Part shown: positions 57,221-64,000 of the stretch, in pieces
How the letters are laid out: the number at the start of each line of letters is the position of its first letter
Numbering within the stretch: position 1 is the first letter of the stretch
NCBI GenBank assembly: GCA_033032175.1
Contig: CM065318.1
Span: 13,764,001 to 13,828,000, forward strand
DNA length: 64,000 bases
Direction of reading: 5' to 3'
DNA from: Saturnia japonica
Lineage: Eukaryota > Arthropoda > Insecta > Lepidoptera > Saturniidae
Position numbers and translations under genes: made by a program
Notes under the pieces: model-generated
Databases searched by the model: none
Told to the model about the DNA's origin: nothing
Seen by the model: only the letters and a program-made list of their open reading frames with translations

Positions 57221-57284
57221 TGACAGTTTATTGTTATAAACAATTTAGTTAAGTGTCACGGTCTGATTCCTGGAATGCCGATTA

Positions 57285-57908
57285 TCACGGACTCGTCGGG
57301 ATACTGGGAGAGACGATTATGCCGGAGTCGTTAGGGATACTAGGAGACACGATTATGCCGGAGTCGTCGAGGATACTGGGAGAGACGATTATGACAGAGT
57401 CGTCGGGGATACTGGGAGATACGATTATGACGGAGTCATTGGGGATACTGGGAGTGACGATTATGGTGGAGTCGTCGGGTATACTGGGAGGGACTATTAT
57501 GACGGAGTCATCGGGGATACTGGGAGGGACAATTATGACGGAGTCGTCGGGGTTACTAGGAGGGATGACTATGACGGAGTTTTCAGAGATGACGGACTCG
57601 TTAGGGATGGTATCGGCGACCGAGGGCTGCTCAACAATGATCACTGGCTTCATCTCTTCGTTTGGGATGACGATAGGATCAGAAGCAACGGGACCTGAGG
57701 CATCGTTGTTAATGTTCACCTTGATCTGCACAAGAGGACGTACGGACGCGAGAGGACAAATGACAACCGGGGCAGGAGGGACGGAGAAGTCAACGATGGC
57801 GGGTCCGACGACTATAGGCTCGAAGGAGTCATCGACGAGAGTTGAGTGCTTCGTGGGCAGCGCCGCGGTCACGGCGACCAAGGCAGCAACAGCCAGTAAC
57901 AATTTCAT
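57285..57908 (-). CDS. Gene G: divergent, probably decaying family member
   Basis: 207 residues. The signal peptide MKLLLAVAALVAVTAA is followed by LPTKHSTLVDDS (His replaces the second basic residue). One SFEPIVVGPAIVDF unit, a shortened linker, and LVQIKVNIN (core altered) follow. The C-terminal half is a tandem array of about seven 12-residue units (P-D-D-S-V-I-I-V-P-P-S-I), unlike any other member. The frame ends IPTSP, where a 1-nt loss in the last unit shifts it. Beyond the stop, another frame still reads TVTLN and a stop, a relic of the family ending. The exon 1 donor appears mutated. It could be a pseudogene, or a gene with a changed tail; the long open frame argues that the decay is recent. 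Confidence 0.65.
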   Translation of the reverse strand: MKLLLAVAALVAVTAALPTKHSTLVDDSFEPIVVGPAIVDFSVPPAPVVICPLASVRPLVQIKVNINNDASGPVASDPIVIPNEEMKPVIIVEQPSVADTIPNESVISENSVIVIPPSNPDDSVIIVPPSIPDDSVIIVPPSIPDDSTIIVTPSIPNDSVIIVSPSIPDDSVIIVSPSILDDSGIIVSPSIPNDSGIIVSPSIPTSP

Positions 57909-57913
57909 GTTTA

Positions 57914-58035
57914 CTAAAATAATACAAAAAAAATTGGTTGCTGAGTGCAGTTCACCAATATAATTATATTATTTAATTTATTCGTCTTATCTGGTGTTTG
58001 CTTCTTGAAACAAGATATAATTAATATGTGTTATT
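57914..58035 (-). other. Gene G exon 1 and 5'UTR intron with lost donor
   Basis: The acceptor (TTTTAG at 57914-57915) is normal. At the place of the donor the sequence is CCAG|ATAAG (57991/57990), where genes D, E and H have CCAG|GTGAG or CCAG|GTAAG. This is a single G-to-A change of the invariant donor base. Exon 1 would run from 57991 to about 58035. Confidence 0.6.
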
Positions 58036-58052
58036 TTTGGACAGATACAAAC

Positions 58053-58150
58053 TATATATATTGTTTTTTTATCTTTTGACATTACGCAGGAGGGAGGGTA
58101 TTAGGGGGAAGCCCCGAAGTATGGATGATTTTATCGCATGATTAAGATAA
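58053..58150 (-). promoter_or_regulatory. Gene G promoter: two GATA sites and TATA-like run
   Basis: TATATATA lies at about 58053-58060, AGATAA at 58069-58074 (8 bp upstream) and a distal AGATAA at 58145-58150 in ATTAAGATAACCC. The promoter still matches D and E although exon 1 splicing looks impaired. Confidence 0.62.
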
Positions 58151-58550
58151 CCCAACCTTCAGTTCACAATATGCAGTACATAAAAATAATAAAATGGCCA
58201 AGCCTGTGCAGTTATATCGTAAAGTTTTGGACGTCTGTCTGTATATTAATTACATCCGAATGTATCTTTTTTTAGAACTTTATGTACTTTTTCATTTAAT
58301 GAAATTGATTTGATTTTAGATGTGGTAATGTTGTATCCTAGAAATAAATTATTTAATATAATAATAACAGAATGTTGTGTGATTGTTAATTGTAAAAATA
58401 TGTATTCCCTACTGGTGTTGGTTGAAAAGATGATGATAAGTGTCTACCTATCCTTGTAAATTCCATACATCCGCGTGGGTGACTGGTGCTTCTTACTTTC
58501 CCTAAGCGGCCGAGTCCCTACGATTAATAAATGTAACCCCATCAGAAACA
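58151..58550. other. AT-rich spacer, nothing recognised
   Basis: No coding or repeat signal supported. Confidence 0.35.
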
Positions 58551-58992
58551 TAAATGTGAAATAAGAGTCAAGTTCAATAATAAGATATTGTTGATTTCAA
58601 CGAGGAGTGAGATATAAATGGGTGCCAAGTTCAATGGTCAGGCCTGAAATGTTATTTATAACAAATATCAAATATTTTATAACAACTTAAAATATCATTT
58701 CTTCTTATAACTTAGGATAATATATTGAAGTTTAAGGTGTGACTTGGCTAGTTTTAATATAAGAAGTACTTACTAAAACAGTCATGGAAGAGAGGTCAAG
58801 TCAGACTTTAAGCTTCAATATATTATCCTAAGTTATAAGAAGAAATGATATTTTAAGTTGTTATAAAATATTTGATATTTGTTATAAATAACATTTCCGG
58901 TCTGACCATTGAACTTGGCACCCATTTATATCTCACTCCTCGTTGAAATCAACAATATCTTATTATTGAACTTGACTCTTATTTCACATTTA
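58551..58992. repeat. Large near-perfect palindrome (about 197-bp arms)
   Basis: The left arm (58551 to about 58747) starts TAAATGTGAAATAAGAGTC; the right arm (about 58796-58992) is its reverse complement with few mismatches. The spacer is about 48 bp. It has no coding capacity. A fold-back/MITE-type element or an inverted duplication would both fit. A transcript would form a long hairpin. Confidence 0.9.
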
Positions 58993-59900
58993 TTTTTTCA
59001 TGGGATATCATTACTTTTTGTACAGAAATTATTTGTAGGTACTTATTTATAATAAAATTAATACCAAATGGTAATGAACTTACACTACTGATGTGCGCTA
59101 AATATTGAAGTAATAATTAATACTAAATCCCAGTTAATAACTTAACAAATACGAAGGCGACTATACTCGTAAGTTATAAGTACTAAAACTGATATGTTTG
59201 GATAAAAAAGGGTGATATTCCACTCGCTATATATTCACGTGAAGTCCTTGAAATCCACATAAAGACCGGCTGTCATCAATTTTGATTGCTGATTCTTACA
59301 TTAAAGGTACTCTAAGTAAGTGTTCGTAATAGAATCAATTAATTGAAAAATTATAACAAAATGAAAAAAATTAATAATTTCTGATTTATTCCTTTATATT
59401 CACCCAACTACCTATGTGGATGCCAAATTTGAACTTTCTAGGTCATCTGGAAATGGGTTATAGTTTTGTACTATATATAGGTCAGTGATAAAAATGACAT
59501 TTTTGGACGTTAATATCTAAATAACTGTTTGAGGTGTGTTTATAGAAATTTGGAGCACATATTTATCTCGTAAATTTTAATATATGAGCCAAATTTCACG
59601 TGTTATATGAAATAGTTTTTGAGTTTTGTGGCGGTCAAAAGTGGCTCCAAATGGTTCTTGTAAAATATACACACGGTACCGTGCGCTCGCCTTGAACTTG
59701 GCTTGACAATACAAATTAACTTTGAATGTAGACTTTCTAATTAACTCGTCTTGTATATTAATTGAATTTAAAATAATAATAAACTATTTATTTAATATAG
59801 AGAGTCCATTACGCACTAGTAAATCCATTATTACAGATTACGCGTGTTACATACAGCGTACGTGACATCGTCCAAAAGTATGAGATTTATATAAAACTAC
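58993..59900. other. AT-rich spacer, nothing recognised
   Basis: No gene seen. Confidence 0.35.
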
Positions 59901-59904
59901 CTGT

Positions 59905-60720
59905 GCCCTCGGCTGCGCTCGCTTGTACTACAGAATTTCGACGATCGCGAACTGTCCTATGCTCCCAGTTATTTTAAAGACAAAAATGTTTATTGTAGGT
60001 GATCCTTAGAAAATAGACATAGGTATGTTTATGCTGACTTTTTGTAGATTTTTTAAGATTTACAATTATGTAGTACATTAATTTGATATAGCTCTTATGA
60101 TATACTCAGCGTAAGCCAATAAGCGCCCTAAAATTGTCATTTGTCTGAATTGACTTTTATTTTCGCGAAACTGTTTTTTTTTTTTCTAATATAAAAGTAG
60201 CCTAAGTTACTATTAATAATCAGCTCAGCTGTCTACCAGTGAAAGTTCCGTTCAGTGAAAGCCTCTAACCGTTTCGAAGATTATCCGAAATAAACAGCCA
60301 GGCAGACAAAAATAAAAAAAAAAATATATTTTTTTTATTATAACTGCTGTATATACTTTCATCATCATCATACCATCACGCCTGTATTCCCCGAAGGGTT
60401 AGACAGAGATGTACTAATGTACACCACCCACAGTTCGCCGAGTGTCTTTTTAGGTCCCATTTAATAGGGGGCGAGCCTATTGCCACTAATCGGGCACGAA
60501 ACCAAACTCCGAGCTGCTACTGAGAATTTCATAAGAAAAACCCAATAACACTTTGCTCGACCTGGGATTCGAACCCAGGACCTCGCTCATAGCAGTCGCG
60601 CTTACGACCACTAGGCTAACGAGGCAGTTACTTACAGATACTTTCATATGCATTTAGTAAAAAGCTGTTATTTTGACATTACAAAGAGATACTTAAATTT
60701 TATTTATTTATATAGATTTC
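59905..60720 (-). repeat. Interspersed repeat R, inverted, split by a SINE
   Basis: 59905-60350 and 60648-60720 together match the R family (CCTCGGCTGCGCTCGC, AACCGTTTCGAAGATTATCC, GCATTTAGTAAAAAGCTG). The family-S SINE at 60363-60637 lies between them. Confidence 0.6.
60363..60637 (-). mobile_element. SINE family S nested in repeat R, with 10-bp target duplication
   Basis: Full-length inverted copy. ATACTTTCAT occurs at 60353-60362 and 60638-60647. The start near 60363 has a short ATC repeat, the usual SINE tail. Confidence 0.85.
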
Positions 60721-61135
60721 ACTTGTACTAAAATGAAAATAATAAGTTTGAGCAAGGGTTGTGCTGATGATTTGCTGAAAGTTATTTATATAGATGAATT
60801 TAATCTTTAAAAAAGCACTTACCTACTTATTATAGACAATTACTGAAAAAATAAATATCTATAGGTAAGTATACATAATATTTTATTATATTTTATTATA
60901 TAAATGTTCAAATAATTTGGAAAGCTTGTAACGCGCCAGAAATTTATTTATTTTAAATTCCCCTTTCTTCCTTTTTTATTCACGCCGCGTTACATGCATT
61001 TAAATTTATTTCATGTTTTTAGTATAAAACAAATATATTTTCAAAAATGATTTTATTACATGCATAATACACGACTTAATTTTTTATGTTGTTCATTGTC
61101 AGTAGATGTTATTGACAGTTTCTTTTAATAGTTTA
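60721..61135. other. AT-rich spacer, 3' flank of gene H
   Basis: Nothing recognised. Confidence 0.35.
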
Positions 61136-61140
61136 AACGT

Positions 61141-61587
61141 TTAGTTGAGGGTGTCGGGGAGAATGACAGCGGGGGCGGGGATAATCGGAGTTCCGATGAT
61201 CACAGGCTCGACGGGGATGACATCGACGACCTGGACGGGCTCGGGAACGATCTCGGGTGCTTCCACAACGATGACAGGCTCAGGAACAATCTCTGGCTGC
61301 TCAACTACGATCACGGGCTCGGGCTTGATCTCAGGGACGACGACGGGAGCGGGGGCGACGGGGCTGGATCCAGGCTGGTTGACGTTCACGATGAGCTGGA
61401 CAAGGGGAGCTGGCTGCCCGGGAGCGATGGGACCAATGACGACAGGGGAGGGAGCAACGGGGAAATCGACTATAGCGGGACCGACGGAAATAGGCTCGAA
61501 GGAATCAGCAGCGACGGGGGTGGGGCGCTTCGTCGGTTGGGCGACGGCCACGGCGACCACGGCAACAAAAGTCAGCAGGAATTTCAT
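61141..61587 (-). CDS. Gene H: secreted Val/Pro-rich protein (short subfamily)
   Basis: 148 residues. The signal peptide MKFLLTFVAVVAVAVA is followed by QPTKRPTPVAADS. One SFEPISVGPAIVDF unit, VAPSPVVIGPIAPGQP, the core LVQLIVNVN, VAPAPVVVPEIKPEP, two E-I-V-P-E-P-V-I-V-V-E units, P-V-Q-V-V-D-V and the end VIIGTPIIPAPAVILPDTLN follow. The acceptor is 5 nt before the ATG. It looks like the plainest, fully intact form of the family and may be closest to the ancestral layout (inference). Function is unknown; a secreted, disordered structural protein is possible. Confidence 0.88.
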   Translation of the reverse strand: MKFLLTFVAVVAVAVAQPTKRPTPVAADSFEPISVGPAIVDFPVAPSPVVIGPIAPGQPAPLVQLIVNVNQPGSSPVAPAPVVVPEIKPEPVIVVEQPEIVPEPVIVVEAPEIVPEPVQVVDVIPVEPVIIGTPIIPAPAVILPDTLN

Positions 61588-61592
61588 GTTTA

Positions 61593-62060
61593 CTACAAAT
61601 AAATTAAACCAATTAATATATTATATTGAAAACATACTAGATCTCTGTGAAACATACCTAGCAGTGATACCTGTATACTTATATTTAGTACCTGCAGTGG
61701 TAGCGTGCACGGGCAGTGTCGTTCGACGTGAGTTCGAATTACGTGCAATGAACCTGAGTTTCCGGTGAAGGAAGACATCGTGATGAAATTATAGCATGAT
61801 GATAGGACATTCTCTAATGCCCGTCTGGCTAGCCATCACCCTCAAAATGAAAGTCTATCGCAATAGATATATTCCGGCAACTGCATTTGAGAGGCAGCCC
61901 CTGCACTAGGCTAAGCGTGTTACTATCTTGGATCACATCTTCAAATAACGGCAGGTAAAATTGTGGACAAACTCTAAAACCCTATAAATAAAATAGAAAA
62001 AAAAATCAATGTTATTCTAAAATCAGCTTACCTGGTAGTGGTGTTTCGTAAGACAAACTA
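61593..62060 (-). other. Gene H 5'UTR intron and exon 1
   Basis: The intron is 61593-62031 (439 nt), donor CCAG|GTAAGC, acceptor TTTGTAG. Exon 1 runs from 62032 to about 62060. The intron holds a SINE-like family T copy at about 61690-61905. Confidence 0.65.
61690..61905 (+). repeat. SINE-like family T copy in the gene H intron
   Basis: The head has GTGGTAGCGTG and a B-box-like GAGTTCGAATTAC. The body (TTTCCGGTGAAGGAAGACAT, TCTCTAATGCCCGTCTGG, TATTCCGGCAACTGCA) is shared with 43700-43865 and 55130-55330. Confidence 0.55.
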
Positions 62061-62084
62061 TGCTCGTACTGAATCACAATCAAA

Positions 62085-62146
62085 TTTATATACGTTTCCG
62101 TTATCAATGGTGCATAATACTATTTTGGATAATATCATGCTTATCG
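62085..62146 (-). promoter_or_regulatory. Gene H promoter: two GATA-type sites and TATA box
   Basis: TATATAAA lies at 62085-62092, TGATAA at 62101-62106 (8 bp upstream) and CGATAA at 62141-62146. Confidence 0.6.
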
Positions 62147-62159
62147 GCGACAAACTTTT

Positions 62160-63035
62160 ATTTTTATTGACATTCAATTTGATCTGAGGCTTCTAATGAG
62201 GTGAAATAAATTACAATTACAGTTGACAAATTTATGGCTTTAAGTATAATAAAAAACATTAATTATGAGCGTGAAGGTGCAATATTCTCTACTTTACTCA
62301 GCATAGATCAGATATGCAAAATCCTTGACTAGTACTTACTCAGGTCACATTTACTACGATTCATAATGGTTTACTGTGGTTGGTATTTTTACCTAATAAG
62401 TACCTATCTACTTGTTGGTGACAAAATTATGTTTTATTATGTGTCATGTGTTATATATGTAGCAGATTATGGGCCGGTAGCGCAGTGGAAGTTATTTGTA
62501 GTAACGAATAAAACCAGCATATAAAAGTAAAGAACAGGAAAGAACATATATATATATATATATATGGTAGCAAAGCTTTTACACAACAAAAGAGAACTGT
62601 GTGACACATAATAAATTTAAAATATGGAAGGTACAAATATATTATAAAAGAGTATCTACTCAACAATATATTGTGTGTTTGTGTATAAGATTAGAATAAC
62701 AATAGAATAGATAAGATTTATAGAATAAGTTTATATGGAAAAATGTACGACATCACATTGAATGTACGAACAATACGCGGTAAAACCACCAGTAATATCG
62801 ATTATTTTTGCCTTTGTATGGAATATGTGCTTAATGTATATAATGTATTGATGTTTAATGGGTAGGGAATAGAATAAGGAACAATTTGATATAAAACTTG
62901 TATATGTAACTTATATAATCAAATAAATATAGAGCAGGAAACAGGGCGACCAAAGTGAAAATAGATACAAAAATAGACAAAAGATAGAGGCTTTCTTTAA
63001 GGTAACTCTCTGTAGTACTTAAGCTAGGCAAAAAC
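62160..63035. other. AT-rich spacer with a tRNA-like A-box scrap
   Basis: GGGCCGGTAGCGCAGTGG at about 62471-62488 looks like a tRNA/SINE A box, but no B box follows at the right distance. An AT microsatellite lies at 62546-62566. No gene seen. Confidence 0.4.
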
Positions 63036-63039
63036 AAAA

Positions 63040-63800
63040 TCAGCCGCTACTTATGTCCCTACTCCTACCGCCTCACGGAGAAATCGCCGACAGTATACCG
63101 CTTCACGGAAAAAACGCCGACCGCGAAACATTTTTACCGACCACGACGATAAGGTCGAGAAAGCTAACGCGTACTACTCCACTACCGTCTCTCCAAACAG
63201 GGTGTGCCACCGTACACACACGCCCGCGTAACCACCGTTCTCTCCGCAGAGGACACACTCGCCACGTCCACCCTCTCTAGTGGCAACCCAAGTCTAGGTC
63301 CGTTCCTCGGTGTGAAGGCCTTGGGTCTGGCAGCCGCCAGCGCGATACAAGTGATACTATACGTGCCACACTTAGCTACCCACACACAAACATCACACAC
63401 ATATGTTACATACGTGCATACCTCACAGGTACATAGGTTCTGTAAGGAACCTTTTTTTTTTTTTTGCGCTAGTCAGTGTAAAAAAACTTTCCGATTACTA
63501 AATACACATACGCATGTTTCCTTTCTTCCTCCCAGGAGGAGGGGAACATGCGTATGAGTATATATCAGATAGCTCCAATTTACGAATAGGGAATTAGTCA
63601 GATCGCAACTTATTTGCAATCGCGACAACCGCCCAAGCCGAGGTCCGGCCACTTTGGCACCCTTGTGCGCGAGTTGTTCAAAACTTTCGCGGCTGAGTGC
63701 CCTAAGCGCTCGTCCCTAAGTCCGGTGAAGCTGTAAAAGCCGTCAGAGGCTCCAGGGCCCCTAAGGCTAACAGTATAGTCAGTTCTTATAAAAAATAAAA
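63040..63800 (+). mobile_element. LINE-L 3' end with ORF2 C-terminal remnant
   Basis: 63053-63280 resembles the end of the 2116-2637 frame (PSLQTGCATVHTRPRNHRSL). The full 3'UTR follows, including ACACCGAGGAACGGACC-equivalent, CTCCCAGGAGGAGG and the terminal GCTGTAAAAGCC and CTAACAGTATAGTCAGTTC. A small internal duplication (CGCCGACAGTATACCGC region) is visible. It is 5'-truncated. Confidence 0.75.
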
Positions 63801-63801
63801 G

Positions 63802-64000
63802 TGTCGAGCACGGTTCGAGTCATCGGGTACATAGCGATATATGGAAGAAAAACAAAATTTGGTTTTCCTGCGAACGCCTCATTAATGAAGAGCTGGAAAG
63901 TTTAATTCGAAGACCCAGCACCTCAAGCGGCCGTGCATTATTGCATCCCTCGTGCCCCTCACCACCATCTCGCCCTACTGGCATCCGTACAGTGTCTACG
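63802..64000 (+). other. Open frame running off the window edge, unidentified
   Basis: A stop-free frame from about 63802 to the edge reads SDIWKKNKIWFSCERLINEE and then LIRRPSTSSGRALLHPS. Composition becomes GC-richer, as in exons. No family resemblance is recognised and no start or acceptor is certain. It could be an exon, another transposon or chance. Confidence 0.25.

Noticed and set aside
58551..58992. Palindrome as a transcription terminator or replication origin
   Set aside because: Far larger than such signals and not linked to a gene end; a repeat element or duplication explains it better.

Overview
This looks like nuclear DNA of a lepidopteran insect (moth or butterfly). The evidence is AT-rich non-coding DNA with GC-rich coding islands, short 5'UTR introns, tRNA-derived SINEs with moth-like tails, many 5'-truncated jockey/CR1/RTE-like LINEs, an intact BEL/Pao LTR retrotransposon and Tc1/mariner elements. 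I cannot name the species. There are no bacterial-style operons, CRISPR arrays, rRNA genes or free-standing tRNA genes.

The only host genes I can support are eight members (A-H) of one paralogous family of small secreted Val/Pro/Ile-rich proteins: A 3998-4663 (+), B 9599-10303 (-), C 18457-20196 (+), D 34635-35156 (-), E 40845-41288 (-), F 45522-45965 (-, pseudogene), G 57285-57908 (-, decaying) and H 61141-61587 (-). The shared plan is a signal peptide, a PTKR or PTQR motif, one to 33 copies of an E-P-I-x-V-G-P-A-I-V-D unit, a conserved LVQIIVNVN core, E-P-V-I-I-V repeats, and a tail ending LPETLN or LPDTLN. I do not recognise a described function. A-C form a long-repeat subfamily; D-H carry a single copy of the first repeat.

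All eight share an unusual gene structure. The start codon lies exactly 5 nt after a splice acceptor (AG|TAAAC-ATG type), behind a short non-coding exon 1. In the seven copies with an undisturbed promoter, a GATA-type site (AGATAA or TGATAA) sits 6-10 bp upstream of a TATA box, with a second GATA-type site further up. This suggests one shared, probably tissue-specific, GATA-driven programme. Copy C has expanded to 33 repeats, including a recent 429-bp higher-order duplication. G has grown a different 12-residue repeat and appears to have lost its splice donor and its normal C-terminus. F is broken by two frameshifts, its 5'UTR intron has grown to about 8.5 kb by insertion of a Tc1 element, a complete BEL/Pao element and a SINE fragment, and its promoter is split by a further ~0.2-kb insert.

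Layout: 1-3.0 kb LINE remains (one nested, with a 12-bp target duplication); 3.7-4.7 kb gene A; 5-9.5 kb repeats and LINE tails; 9.6-10.8 kb gene B; 12.7-14.5 kb SINE and a DD41D mariner; 18.3-20.3 kb gene C; 20.4-33.6 kb a graveyard of SINEs and LINEs; 34.6-35.4 kb gene D; 36.4-39.6 kb LINE fragments; 40.8-42 kb gene E; 42-45 kb repeats; 45.5-54.8 kb pseudogene F with its nested transposons; 55-57 kb repeats; 57.2-58.2 kb gene G; 58.55-58.99 kb a large near-perfect palindrome; 59.9-60.7 kb nested repeats; 61.1-62.1 kb gene H; 63.0-63.8 kb LINE 3' end; and a possible open frame running off the right edge.
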